A stretch of 64,000 nucleotides of DNA from Chitinophagaceae bacterium (GTDB lineage Bacteria; Bacteroidota; Bacteroidia; Chitinophagales; Chitinophagaceae): the NCBI GenBank assembly GCA_016710935.1, contig JADJTY010000003.1, positions 682,001 to 746,000 on the forward strand, written 5' to 3'. A program made the translations under genes and the position numbers. Under the pieces are notes generated by a model. That model was not told the DNA's origin, did not search any database, and saw only the letters and a program-made list of their open reading frames with translations. Positions within the stretch are counted from its first letter, which is position 1. The number at the start of each line of letters is the position of its first letter. This document shows positions 50,045 through 60,144 of the stretch, one piece after another.

Positions 50045-53000
50045 CTATTGCTTTACAAATTTTGAAGATAAATTACCTTCGCCATTGTTTAATTTAATAA
50101 GATAAACACCATTTGGTAAATTGCCAACATAAATGCGCTGCAAATTATTGGTCATGTTGATTGTACGAACCAAAACTCCCTTTGCATCAAAAATACTCAG
50201 TAATGATTGCCTGTCTGCATTCTCCGGCACACTTACATTTAGATAGTCATTTACCGGGTTGGGGTATATTTTTAATATACCTGCTTTGGTGATGTCCAGT
50301 GGTGTTTCTGAAAACGATGCGGTACCTAACTGTACTTTTAATGTGTAACAGTTTGTAGCATTATTGGCACTTCCGCTTGGATATACTCTTGCATAGTAGG
50401 TACCAGCAGTTACTGTTCTGCTGATCGTTTCATTGGTTGTACCGCTATTACTGGAAGTTTGAACTGTACCACCGGTACTATTCAATAAGCGTAAATGATA
50501 GTTAGCAGGAAGTGTGGTTAACGTCATGGTAATAGTACCACTTGTTGTAATCACAAATTTGTAATAGTCGTTATCACCAGAAGGACTAAGTGTTCCTTTA
50601 ATATCTGTATTGAAAGGAATGGTAGCTGCACCTGTTGCAGTGCCGTTGGTGCTAACATCGTAGGTGCTTGCACAGCTTGTAGCTACAGCTGTTGCCGTTG
50701 CTTTTATGGTATAGCACGTTGCACTGTTGGCACCATTGTATCCAAATATTCTGATGTAGTATGTACCGGCTGCCTGATTATTTAAAGTAACTGTTTCAGT
50801 TGCAGTAGAGCCTGTACCGGAACCAATAGATGTACCGGCACTGTTTAAAATAGTCATATCATAATCTACACCCGACGGGCCAACCAGGTTGTAAACAATA
50901 TTGCTGGTTACTGTGGTTACAATTTTAAAGTAATCATTATCGGTTGTAGTTGTAATTGCAGCAGAGTTGGTAACACCCGATGCAATGGTAGCTGCAGCAG
51001 CTAAAGTTTCATTTGGTTCAAAAGCTGTACCGCAACCAGATGGAACTGTTGCTGTTGTAAACTGAGCCTGTGCATACACACTGCTTGCTGCAGAACAATT
51101 TGTTCTTACTCTCCAATCGTATAAAGATGATGATGCTAAACCGCTTAATACAACCGAAGTTGATGTGGTGGCAGTGGCTGCATTTGTCCAGGTTGATGCA
51201 GATGCTAATTTATAATCTGCATCATAGCTAACTGCTCCGCTGGCTGCTGTCCAGCTAACAGTTGCACCGGAAGTAGTAATTGCAGAAGATGTCAATCCTG
51301 TTGGTGCATTACATGCTGCAACAGCAGTTGTTGTAAACTGTGCATTTGTATACCCGCTGTTGCCGGTACTGCAATTTGTTCTTACTCTCCAGTCGTAAAG
51401 AGAACTTGCAGTAAGGCCGGATAAATTTACAGAAGTTGCAGTTGTTGCAGCAGCTGCAACTGTATAAGTAGAAGCTGAATTTAATTTATACTCTACCGTA
51501 TAATTAACTGCACCACTAACTGCTGTCCAGCTTACTGTAGCACTTGAAGCTGTAATAGCAGAAGAGGCTAAACCGGTTGGTGCATTACAGGTTGCAGATG
51601 AGCAATCAACAGTACTTAATGTTTGATCTGTTCTTGAGTTGGATGATCCCTGTGATGCACCTATACCCATTCCCCTGCGGGCAAATGCTTTGATGATGGC
51701 ACAACTGTATTGTGCGCCGTAAAATAAAGTATCTGCCTTTAAGATAGCATTGCGGCCGTCAATAAAGCCTGGGCTGCAGGGTTGCAAACGCATACCTTCA
51801 CTCACCAATTTTAATGCAATGGAATTACCTCCACCGCCTGCAGGATTAAATATGTTTGGATTTATTCCCTGCAACTGAATGATCTCCCAGGTCATATCCC
51901 AAAGTGTGGTACACCATATTGTACCAACACCATGCGGTGCAACCACCGATGCTAAGTTGCCATAGGTTAATGGATTCACACTCATATCGGTACTGTACCT
52001 GTATTGACGAATGCCCAATCCGGTAATGGGTTGATTTAATGCATACGTACCAATTCCTCTTGGCTTGCTGAAACCATCACCGGCCACTGCTGTGCTCCAG
52101 TCGTGTGTGATCATCAATCCAAAATAATCACTCCAGCCTTCGCCCATTTGCTCGGCATTGGTTAAGCAGGTACTGCCATTACCCGTAAAACGGTTGCTGA
52201 TGCCATGTGCGTATTCATGCGCAATAATTCCATTGTCAACATCACCGTCACGGTCAGGTGTTGGGGCAGTCCATAAGTACATTTGCATTCTTCCTTTGCC
52301 TCCATCTGCAGGTGTAGAAAAGTTTGCATTGTTGGTGCCGCCACCATCCTGTGCTTCGGCCAGTACATAATCATTTCCTGAACCACCGCGGCTTTGGTTA
52401 TTGGCCTGAAAATTCCTGGCAGTTTCTGTAAAACCATACAGGTACGACATGTCGTGCATTAAATTATTCCAATAAAAAAGATTGGTTGTATTAAACTGTT
52501 GATTCGGTGCCGTTGTTCTTACCGTTGGTTCTAAGGTTAAATTAGGAACAAAATTGAAAGTTAACGATGGCTGGGCAGTAGTAGATGCTTCTGTAATACC
52601 AATGGCATTTGTACCTGCTCTGTCTTCATAAGCATGTACATTATTACCCCTGGTGGTTGAATAATAAGTTGTGCCATCGTAATGCCAACCTAATGTGGTT
52701 GCATTGCCCGGCGATTTTGTCCAGGGATCGGTTACCAATGCAGGTGCACCACCTGGATGAATAGGACTTTCGGCAGGCTGGGGGATAACCCGGTAACTGG
52801 CCGTAGAAACTACAGACGGGCTGCTTGTGCCTGCAGGCATTAAATGATTACCTGCATTTTGACTTTTATGTAATTGATGTTTTTTGGCAGAATGATTTTC
52901 ACCATCCCAATTGCATTTTATGGTAAGACTTTGTTTATCAATAAAAGAGCCGGTTGATGCATCTATCCGTGCAAGCCAGTAATCTTCATCAGACCTTGGA

Positions 53001-53551
53001 GCCATAAAAACCTGCCAAACTAATTTTAGTTCGCCGGTTATTTCAATGGGGTACCAAACCAATTCGGCTGTAACATTTTCCAGAGAAAAATTCATGCTGC
53101 CAAAACTTGCTTTACCGTTAATTACCGGAGCATTTGCAACACGTATATTTTCGGCATTTTTTACTTTTAAAGCAGTAAGCGAAGATTGTACTGCATTTGC
53201 AGCATTTACTTTTGGTGATGCGCTGGCCTGTCTGCTTTTTAATTCCGGATTTAAAAAGCGTTCACCGGCATTGGATGCCAATGCGCCATCTTTAAATGCC
53301 AGCACCTGCATACGGTTGTATAACGGAATGCCCTGGTAAGTTTGTTGCAGGTAAACCACCCTTATGTTTGTAGATGGAATAATGTACGAATTTGTAACAA
53401 CAGAATTTTGAAGATCGGCCTGCGATAATCCGATGGAAGCTGCCTGTTGTTGTACAAGTTGCAAACCGGCCTGTCTATCATTTTCGGGTGATTGTGCAAT
53501 TACCCAAACAGAAAGCAATAACAATGCAATGAGTGTTAATTTTTTTTTCAT
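50045..53551 (-). CDS. M36-type secreted metallopeptidase with fibronectin III, PPC domains and a type IX sorting domain
   Basis: The protein has 1168 residues from ATG 53551, which gives a signal MKKKLTLIALLLLSVWVIAQ; the frame is open to 53599. An N-terminal propeptide precedes the peptidase, which has the zinc motif IIAHEYAHGISNR near residue 443 and GEGWSDYFGLM about 30 residues later. Two near-identical fibronectin III domains (about 655-835) and two PPC-like domains follow. A Por-type sorting domain (LKIYPNPVNDYL ... GVYLIKLNNGEG) ends the protein. It is thus exported by the type IX system, whose plug protein is encoded at 18046-19356. Confidence 0.92.
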   Translation of the reverse strand: MKKKLTLIALLLLSVWVIAQSPENDRQAGLQLVQQQAASIGLSQADLQNSVVTNSYIIPSTNIRVVYLQQTYQGIPLYNRMQVLAFKDGALASNAGERFLNPELKSRQASASPKVNAANAVQSSLTALKVKNAENIRVANAPVINGKASFGSMNFSLENVTAELVWYPIEITGELKLVWQVFMAPRSDEDYWLARIDASTGSFIDKQSLTIKCNWDGENHSAKKHQLHKSQNAGNHLMPAGTSSPSVVSTASYRVIPQPAESPIHPGGAPALVTDPWTKSPGNATTLGWHYDGTTYYSTTRGNNVHAYEDRAGTNAIGITEASTTAQPSLTFNFVPNLTLEPTVRTTAPNQQFNTTNLFYWNNLMHDMSYLYGFTETARNFQANNQSRGGSGNDYVLAEAQDGGGTNNANFSTPADGGKGRMQMYLWTAPTPDRDGDVDNGIIAHEYAHGISNRFTGNGSTCLTNAEQMGEGWSDYFGLMITHDWSTAVAGDGFSKPRGIGTYALNQPITGLGIRQYRYSTDMSVNPLTYGNLASVVAPHGVGTIWCTTLWDMTWEIIQLQGINPNIFNPAGGGGNSIALKLVSEGMRLQPCSPGFIDGRNAILKADTLFYGAQYSCAIIKAFARRGMGIGASQGSSNSRTDQTLSTVDCSSATCNAPTGLASSAITASSATVSWTAVSGAVNYTVEYKLNSASTYTVAAAATTATSVNLSGLTASSLYDWRVRTNCSTGNSGYTNAQFTTTAVAACNAPTGLTSSAITTSGATVSWTAASGAVSYDADYKLASASTWTNAATATTSTSVVLSGLASSSLYDWRVRTNCSAASSVYAQAQFTTATVPSGCGTAFEPNETLAAAATIASGVTNSAAITTTTDNDYFKIVTTVTSNIVYNLVGPSGVDYDMTILNSAGTSIGSGTGSTATETVTLNNQAAGTYYIRIFGYNGANSATCYTIKATATAVATSCASTYDVSTNGTATGAATIPFNTDIKGTLSPSGDNDYYKFVITTSGTITMTLTTLPANYHLRLLNSTGGTVQTSSNSGTTNETISRTVTAGTYYARVYPSGSANNATNCYTLKVQLGTASFSETPLDITKAGILKIYPNPVNDYLNVSVPENADRQSLLSIFDAKGVLVRTINMTNNLQRIYVGNLPNGVYLIKLNNGEGNLSSKFVKQ

Positions 53552-53947
53552 AAAGCAATTTGGTTTGTTGTAAAAAATAGCGTTTAAATCTAAATTCAAA
53601 TTAATATTATTTTTTATAGTTTTAAGGTTTAGTTATTAACATAGTATAATTATTTTATAGTACTTCCCGCAAGTAATTTTACGATTTTAAATTAAACCAT
53701 TGGTTTACTGTTTTCTTTATCAGTGTTTATTTAGCTGGCTTATAAAAAGTTACTGGTTTGTATTGGTTTTTAACACTTTGAAATTCATTTATTTTCAGGT
53801 TAACTGTGGCTGTGGTTGCAAATGTTGCGTGTTTATATTTAGCTAATAATACCCTTTTTTTATTTTCTGTTCAGGCATTAAAAAACTTCATCTGTAAAAT
53901 TTTCATATCTTTCTGTTATTCTTTTTAACTCAACTAAAACTAACAAC

Positions 53948-54652
53948 ATGAAAAAACTCATTGCAGAATTTATCGGCACTTTTTCATTGGTGCTTTTTGG
54001 CTGTGGTGCTGCAGTTGTATCTGGCATTTCAACAACCGGTCCTGCGGGGATTGGCTTACTGGGTATATCACTGGCATTTGGTTTGGCGGTTGTTGCCATG
54101 GCGTATGCAATTGGCCCCATATCCGGTTGTCATATAAATCCGGCAATCAGCATTGCTATGCTTGCAGCAGGTAAAATGACCGCTAAAGACGCGGCAGGTT
54201 ATGTGGTAGCACAAATTGCGGGAGCTATAGCCGGAGCAGGCGTTTTGTATATAATTGTAAGCAGCCAGGCTGGCTTTGATAAATTAGGCGAATGGGGGCT
54301 TGGCTCCAACGGATGGGGCGAAGGTTACCTGGGTAATTACTCAATGATGGGAGCTTTTGTAACAGAAGCTGTTTTAACCTGTCTTTTTCTATTGGTGATT
54401 TTTGGTACTACTTCAAAAGAAGGGAACCCAACAACTGCCGGTCTTGCCATTGGTATCAGCCTGGTGCTTATTCACCTGGTGGCAATCCCCATCACCGGTA
54501 CTTCTGTAAATCCTGCAAGAAGTATTGGCCCTGCAATTTTTGCCGGCGGTAAAGCATTGAGCCAGCTTTGGCTGTTTTTAGTGGCACCGGTAGTTGGTGG
54601 ATTACTGGGTGCTTTTATCTGGAAATACTTACTGGAGAATAAAGAGAAATAA
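53948..54652 (+). CDS. aqpZ: Aquaporin Z-like water channel
   Basis: The 234-residue protein has six membrane helices and two NPA motifs, CHINPAISIAM and TSVNPARSIGPAIF. The selectivity residues around the second NPA resemble the AqpZ group, with the usual N-terminus FIGTFSLVLFGCGAA. It moves water across the inner membrane. The gap 53600-53947 upstream is A/T-rich; I see no gene or clear box beyond a poor TATCTTTC at 53906. Confidence 0.95.
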   Translation: MKKLIAEFIGTFSLVLFGCGAAVVSGISTTGPAGIGLLGISLAFGLAVVAMAYAIGPISGCHINPAISIAMLAAGKMTAKDAAGYVVAQIAGAIAGAGVLYIIVSSQAGFDKLGEWGLGSNGWGEGYLGNYSMMGAFVTEAVLTCLFLLVIFGTTSKEGNPTTAGLAIGISLVLIHLVAIPITGTSVNPARSIGPAIFAGGKALSQLWLFLVAPVVGGLLGAFIWKYLLENKEK

Positions 54653-54737
54653 GAGAAGACCTGATTTTTTCAATAAATAAGATGTATTAGCCCTGCTTTT
54701 ATAGCGGGGCATATATATTTACTAAAACTGTTTTTGT

Positions 54738-55478
54738 TTATCTTTTTACGATCTGTATACGCTCCATGATCAGGCTGCCTTTATCAATGGATACGGGTAT
54801 CGTTGTATTGTTTTTAAGTACCAGCCAGCCGCCGTCAGATTTGTTGTAGCTGCTTACTTCGTTGAAATTAATGATATAGGATTTGTGTGTGCGCATAAAG
54901 CGTTTGTCTTTACCCAGTATATCTTCAAAATTTTTAAGATTCCTGCTTACCAGGTGTTTGGACTTGTCAGTCATGAAAACTTCTGAATAGGCACCCTCAC
55001 CTTTTATGTACATGATCTCTGCCAGGTTCAGCAATATTAAACTGTTGCCTGAGGGTACAGCAATTTTTTCAAAATTTTCGTGCTGCATATTTTCTGCCAG
55101 TGCCTTGTATTGCTGTGATTTGTATTTTTCAAAACGGGCAACGGCCTGCACCAGTTCTTCGGGTATAATGGGTTTTAAAAGATAGTCAATGGCCGAAAGC
55201 TTAAATGCCTGGATGGCATATTCGTTGTATGCGGTAGTGAAAATGACGGAAAAATCAATTTCATTTTCATTAAAAAAATCAAGGAGCTCCAGTCCGCTAT
55301 AACCGGGCATTTCAATATCAAGCAGTACCAGTTCAGGTTTGTATTTCCTGATTGCTTTAACACCTTCGGGCAGGTTTTCACATTCTGCCACCAGTTCTAT
55401 ATCCTTACAATATTCCTGCAGCAGCAGCGAGAGAGACACCCTTGCTCTTTTTTCGTCGTCTATGATGATTGCTTTCAT
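54738..55478 (-). CDS. LytR/AlgR-type response regulator (LytTR output)
   Basis: The 246-residue protein has a receiver domain with acidic residues DDE at 7-9, the phosphorylated Asp54 in LVLLDIEMPGYSG, Thr/Lys near TTAYNEYAIQAF and LKP. The C-terminal LytTR DNA-binding domain contains RFMRTHKSYIINFNEV. It starts 3 bases after the stop of the cognate kinase gene, so it is cotranscribed. Confidence 0.93.
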   Translation of the reverse strand: MKAIIIDDEKRARVSLSLLLQEYCKDIELVAECENLPEGVKAIRKYKPELVLLDIEMPGYSGLELLDFFNENEIDFSVIFTTAYNEYAIQAFKLSAIDYLLKPIIPEELVQAVARFEKYKSQQYKALAENMQHENFEKIAVPSGNSLILLNLAEIMYIKGEGAYSEVFMTDKSKHLVSRNLKNFEDILGKDKRFMRTHKSYIINFNEVSSYNKSDGGWLVLKNNTTIPVSIDKGSLIMERIQIVKR

Positions 55479-55480
55479 TT

Positions 55481-58360
55481 TTAATTATTGGTTATTGGTA
55501 TGTTTATGATCACTGTAGTGCCCAGCGATTGTTCAGCGCCGTTTTGTTTTTCTATATTGCTGATGGATATTTTCCGGCTGTTATTTTTATTGAGCAGATC
55601 TATGCGGGTTTGCATGGCCCCGGTGGCAAAAGAACGGTGGTTTTTATTTTTGATGGCATTTAATTCGGCACTTTTTTTCATGCCTATCCCGTTATCGTCA
55701 ATACTAATCAGGAGTTGGTCGGGCTGTTTTTCAAAAGTTACTGACAGGTTCTTGGGGCCGTTTTTGTGCAGCAGCCCATGTTTTACAGCATTTTCAATAT
55801 AAGGTTGCAGCAGCATGGCCGGTATTTTAATATGGTCAGCATCGCTGATGTTCACCGTTTTTATATCGTATTCAAAATCCTCGCTGAATCTTGCTTTTTC
55901 TATATCAAGATAAAGCCCCAGGGTTTTTATTTCTTCTGATAAAGGAATGGTTTCTTTTTCCGACATTTCCAATATGGTTCTTGTTAAGGCCGAAAATTTT
56001 GATAAATAATTAACCGCCTGCTTTTTATCATTGGCCAGTATATATGATTGTATGGTATTAAGTGCATTGTAAAAAAAATGCGGGTTCATCTGCGATTTAA
56101 TGGCTTTTAGTTTTGATTGATTCAGATTTTTTTCAAGGTTAATCTTATCAATGATCAAACTGTTTTTCTTTTTTATTTTATTGATCTGTTTTTTATAGAT
56201 GCTCCAGAATAAAAAAATGATCAGCATGCTTATGCCTAGTATAAAAAGTTTAGTTAGCCAGAAGGGTTTACCAATATAGAAAGAAAGGCTTTCTACAGGC
56301 GCATTTTTAATGCCGTCAATTTTAAGTTGCAGTTGATAATTTCCCGGCGAAAGGGAAGACAGCACCAGGTTCTTATTATCGGCATTCAGTTTTCCCCACT
56401 CATTGTTGTTTACTTTGTACAACACGGCATATTTCTGGTTAGGTATGTAAGAAAGTGTTGAAAAGTTCACCATGATCTCATGTTCCCCGTAACTGAGGTT
56501 TTTCAGTTTATCCGTTTCAACCCTGTTGCCGTTTACTTTTACTTCGTTGATAACAAGTTTAGGTGCTGCATACCCATCAATTTTACTGCTGCTTTTAATC
56601 AACATACCACCGGCAGTTAAATAATATATTTTCTGGCCAATGACCATTACATCGGATACTTCGAGGTTGTTGCTTACCGGTAAAATATTTTTGGCTTCTT
56701 TGGTTAAGGGATTGTATTCAATAATGGCATTTTTTGTGAATAGAAAAACAACATCGCCCTGAATTTTAAATTTAGTGAACCGTTCGTTAACCAGGTTGGG
56801 TGGTAATGGAAAAAGGGTGATATGATTTGCCTGGTCAATTTCCAACAGTTCTTCGTTGGTAGTAAGGGCAACAATTTTATTTTGCCGGTATTGCAGGATA
56901 TTAATATAAACAGGTTTGTTTTTATAAAGTATGTCTTCTGTTTTTTGCATGGAAACGCATTTCAATCCATTATTGGTAGCATAATACAAGCAAGCATTGG
57001 CCGGGTTATAAGCTGTTGATTTCCCGTTTGTATTTGTAAGCAGGATGATGGTATTGAAACCTTTGAACAATCCCCCGTCACTGTTACCGGTTTTATATTG
57101 CCATTTACTTGTAGCGATTTTATTTACTTCCAGCAAACCGCACAGGCCGCTTGCAGCAATTGAATAATAACGCCCATCCACTCTTTTAACATCTTTTATA
57201 GCGGTTGAAATTTCATTTTCTATTTGCAGTTTGTCATTAAGTATTTTAAACCGCGAAGAAGTGAAATATATTTTTTTAGAAAAAGAATCGGCGGTTAGCT
57301 GGCGGATGGGGTGGTTGCTGTAATTTTTATAAATGTTCTTTAGTGTTTCTTTTTTGCTGTTAAAAGAATAAATACTTTCATTCTCTGTCCCAATTATAAT
57401 CCGTTCATCCAACTGCGACATAATGGTAGGCCTCGGTTGAATAGGTATGAAAATATTATCAAAATCGCGGATGAACATCAGGCCGTTGTTCAATGTAGAT
57501 ATCCAGTAGTTGTTTTGCCTGTCTTTATAGAGGTAAGAAATGTTTGCAGCCGGAAAAAAGTTTTTACCTTCTCCCTTTTCAATATCGTACCTGGTAATGC
57601 CGTTTGGTGTGCAAAGCCAGGTGTATTGATCTGTAACGGAAATGTTTTGAATAAATGCTGCTGTATTGTTAAATGCTTTTTCGCGGAATACGCCATTAGT
57701 GTATGTAAAGTAATGGTTTGAAAATTTTGACGTGAATAATAAACCATTATTGGTTTGCTGTATGATGGGTGCTTTAAAACTGTTATCAAAATGGGGCCGG
57801 GTATCTTCATTTACCAGGATGCTGTTATTTTTAATGCCATGAAGCCGGTCGCCTAACACATAAAATATGTCATTGGAAGTAAAGGTAGCCTGTATATTTT
57901 TTTCGCCTATCTGCACTTTCTCTGCAGGCAGCAGGGTTTTAAGGTTAAACAATAAAACACTTTCCGGTTGTACCAGGTATAGTCTGTCGTTAATGATGCC
58001 ATATTTTATATAGCCTGTTGATTTGGGTTGATCCAGGTTTTTTAACTCACCTTTTTCAACATAATATAAAAACCCGTCGAAATTACAATACCAGATACGT
58101 CCATATTTGTCTTCATTGATGCAACTTCCGGCTTTGGATGTTTGACCCTCGGAAGTGTATGTAATAAATTCAGATCCATCATACCTGCACAAACCCTTAT
58201 CTGTGGCAAACCACATAAAACCTTTGCTATCCTGAAAAATATCATACACGCTGTTGGAAGGAAGGCCGTTGGTATTGTTGATGGTATAGTAAAACGGATC
58301 CTGTGCATGCACAGAACCGCCAATACAAAACACCAACAGCCAGATCAATTTCAAATTCAC
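55481..58360 (-). CDS. Two-component propeller sensor kinase (LytS-type His kinase)
   Basis: The 959-residue protein has a signal peptide. A seven-bladed Reg_prop propeller covers about residues 20-600 with repeats such as GFMWFATDKGLCRYDG, a Y_Y_Y domain about 615-685 (YGEHEIMVNFSTLSYIPNQKY), one membrane helix near 700-720, and a LytS-type kinase with the phosphate-accepting His in KSQMNPHFFYNALNTIQ. An ATPase domain with QPYIENAVKHGL ends it. It is followed by its response regulator. The inducing ligand is unknown. Confidence 0.93.
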   Translation of the reverse strand: MNLKLIWLLVFCIGGSVHAQDPFYYTINNTNGLPSNSVYDIFQDSKGFMWFATDKGLCRYDGSEFITYTSEGQTSKAGSCINEDKYGRIWYCNFDGFLYYVEKGELKNLDQPKSTGYIKYGIINDRLYLVQPESVLLFNLKTLLPAEKVQIGEKNIQATFTSNDIFYVLGDRLHGIKNNSILVNEDTRPHFDNSFKAPIIQQTNNGLLFTSKFSNHYFTYTNGVFREKAFNNTAAFIQNISVTDQYTWLCTPNGITRYDIEKGEGKNFFPAANISYLYKDRQNNYWISTLNNGLMFIRDFDNIFIPIQPRPTIMSQLDERIIIGTENESIYSFNSKKETLKNIYKNYSNHPIRQLTADSFSKKIYFTSSRFKILNDKLQIENEISTAIKDVKRVDGRYYSIAASGLCGLLEVNKIATSKWQYKTGNSDGGLFKGFNTIILLTNTNGKSTAYNPANACLYYATNNGLKCVSMQKTEDILYKNKPVYINILQYRQNKIVALTTNEELLEIDQANHITLFPLPPNLVNERFTKFKIQGDVVFLFTKNAIIEYNPLTKEAKNILPVSNNLEVSDVMVIGQKIYYLTAGGMLIKSSSKIDGYAAPKLVINEVKVNGNRVETDKLKNLSYGEHEIMVNFSTLSYIPNQKYAVLYKVNNNEWGKLNADNKNLVLSSLSPGNYQLQLKIDGIKNAPVESLSFYIGKPFWLTKLFILGISMLIIFLFWSIYKKQINKIKKKNSLIIDKINLEKNLNQSKLKAIKSQMNPHFFYNALNTIQSYILANDKKQAVNYLSKFSALTRTILEMSEKETIPLSEEIKTLGLYLDIEKARFSEDFEYDIKTVNISDADHIKIPAMLLQPYIENAVKHGLLHKNGPKNLSVTFEKQPDQLLISIDDNGIGMKKSAELNAIKNKNHRSFATGAMQTRIDLLNKNNSRKISISNIEKQNGAEQSLGTTVIINIPITNN

Positions 58361-58510
58361 TTATTTAAAACAAATGTATAAAATCATGTGCAATCGGCTG
58401 GTACGGGTTTACCAAAGCAGCTTTTGCACTTACCAACCCTTAATTATTGACAGGGTTTTGATAATCAGCAACTATCATTTGTCATTCATCGGCTAGCCCG
58501 TTTCCTGCAA

Positions 58511-58599
58511 TTTGTTCTTTGTTCCTTAATTCTTGTGCATTGCGCCTTGTTACTTATTGCATATTGCTCGTTTCTACTGCCTTGTTCCTTGTTTCTTAA
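58511..58599. repeat. Tandem CTTGTTCCTT-word stretch
   Basis: Diverged copies of TTGTTCCTT/CTTGTT lie in a row in the gap 58361-58711. No inverted partner is present. It resembles a single arm of the palindromes seen elsewhere in the window. The rest of the gap carries the promoter box at 58652. Confidence 0.5.
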
Positions 58600-58651
58600 A
58601 CCCAAAACCTGTTTTGGTAAACTGCATGGTTCACCACAAGTCAGCCACCTT

Positions 58652-58659
58652 CATATTTG
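58652..58659 (+). promoter_or_regulatory. Promoter box of the 58.7 kb secreted protein gene (CATATTTG)
   Basis: The box is identical to that before trpL and matches TAnnTTTG in seven of eight positions. It lies 53 bases before the ATG at 58712. Confidence 0.5.
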
Positions 58660-58711
58660 CATTATCAAATTAATGCGCCTTGCAATAATGCAGGTGCCGG
58701 ATAAATAAAAA

Positions 58712-60091
58712 ATGAAAGTCATGAAATCACTATTGCACGTTTTACTGGCGGTATTTATTGCAGCAATTGCGATACCAGTTGCTGCCCAAAACCAAAATAA
58801 ATCTTTTGCAGATTTTGGCGCCGGCAGCTATTCTACTTATAAAATGGAATCAAGCTATGATTATAATAATGTAAAAAAGTACAAATTCGAAAAAGTATCT
58901 AAACAATGGCCTGTAACTATGCAACAGGGTGCAGGTAAGGATTTCGAAGGTAATACTGTACTTGAAACAGTCACCATTTCCCGTCAGGGTGTAATTAAAG
59001 AAAATTTTGTTCCGGATATTCCTGAAAACCCCGTGTATTTTGGGTATAAGGATTTCAGGATAACGGCAATTGGCAATAAGATTTACCAATATGAATGGAG
59101 TAATGACAATGCTACTATCATTTACATTTTAAGTAAAGGCGATGTTTCCGGTTACGAATCAGAAAAGTCAACACTCGAAAATCATGTAAGAGATGCCTTT
59201 AAAAACCAGTTGGCAGCCAGGGGTAAGCTAAATGAAGTTAAAGCAGCCAATGCACAAAAAGATGCAGCAGAAAATACATTGAAAGGCAAAACTGTAAAAA
59301 CCATTGAAATAGAAATGGTGGAGATGCCCAAAGAAATGGGATTAAGAAGCACCGTAAAATTTGGCATCAAAGCTACTACCGCTGATGGTAAAACCTACAG
59401 CACACCAAATATAGGGGGGAAAACACCCTGGGATGATTTTGAAATTAAAACAACTGATGGTGTTTTTGTAGAGGAAGCTATTGAAGTACATGAAGATGCT
59501 TCCAAAATAAAGAATGATGAACTGAAGTTTATGGTCTCTTCTAAATATTCAACTGCTGTTACAGCACAAAAAGTAATCCCTTTAAACTATGAATCGGTGA
59601 AGTTCAACATCATACACAAGGGGCGCTCCGGTTCACAGTGGATAAGAGACGTTGGCGGTGTATTGCAGCCTTATAATGGTGAGCCTGGAAAATCGCTGGA
59701 ACTTAAAATACAGAAAGCAACCACAAAAAATACTAACCTGCCCATTTATAAAATTGAAGTAATTGAAAGCAAAACGGGTAAGGTGATCAACCGGCTTAAA
59801 GTATCGCAAAACACAGCTATTAATGTAGATATAACAGGAGGACCCGGAGATAAAGGCGCAGACAGGAAAGACCGCAAGGCCGATGATGGTAAAGATGGGG
59901 GTAGCGGGGGAGATCTGGTAGTTGCTAAGGGAGCAGATGTAGGTAACATTACTTTAAACCTGTTTACAACCGGAGGTAAAGCCGGCAAGGGTGGAAACGG
60001 CCCAACTACTTTCTCAAACGGCGCACCCGGCAGGGATGGCAGGGATGGTAAGATTACGAATACATCGCTGGCAGGAGGGTTAAACTGGTAA
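58712..60091 (+). CDS. Secreted protein with a Gly-rich collagen-like C-terminus
   Basis: The 459-residue protein has a signal peptide ending in PVAAQ (a second Met at residue 4 is an alternative start). The middle of about 350 residues is alpha/beta without a recognised motif. From about residue 375 it turns Gly/Asp/Lys-rich with GGPGDKGADRKDRKADDGKD and ends GRDGRDGKITNTSLAGG, like short collagen-type GxY repeats. It is followed by a second unknown secreted protein 53 bases downstream, probably the same unit. Confidence 0.7.
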   Translation: MKVMKSLLHVLLAVFIAAIAIPVAAQNQNKSFADFGAGSYSTYKMESSYDYNNVKKYKFEKVSKQWPVTMQQGAGKDFEGNTVLETVTISRQGVIKENFVPDIPENPVYFGYKDFRITAIGNKIYQYEWSNDNATIIYILSKGDVSGYESEKSTLENHVRDAFKNQLAARGKLNEVKAANAQKDAAENTLKGKTVKTIEIEMVEMPKEMGLRSTVKFGIKATTADGKTYSTPNIGGKTPWDDFEIKTTDGVFVEEAIEVHEDASKIKNDELKFMVSSKYSTAVTAQKVIPLNYESVKFNIIHKGRSGSQWIRDVGGVLQPYNGEPGKSLELKIQKATTKNTNLPIYKIEVIESKTGKVINRLKVSQNTAINVDITGGPGDKGADRKDRKADDGKDGGSGGDLVVAKGADVGNITLNLFTTGGKAGKGGNGPTTFSNGAPGRDGRDGKITNTSLAGGLNW

Positions 60092-60144
60092 GTGAATATC
60101 AAAATATCAAAAACTCTAAATACTAAAACTCAAAACTAAAAATT

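Noticed and set aside
58420..58620. CRISPR-like array in the TTGTTCCTT stretch
   Set aside because: The units are short, diverged and unevenly spaced, with no constant repeat-spacer structure and no cas genes.
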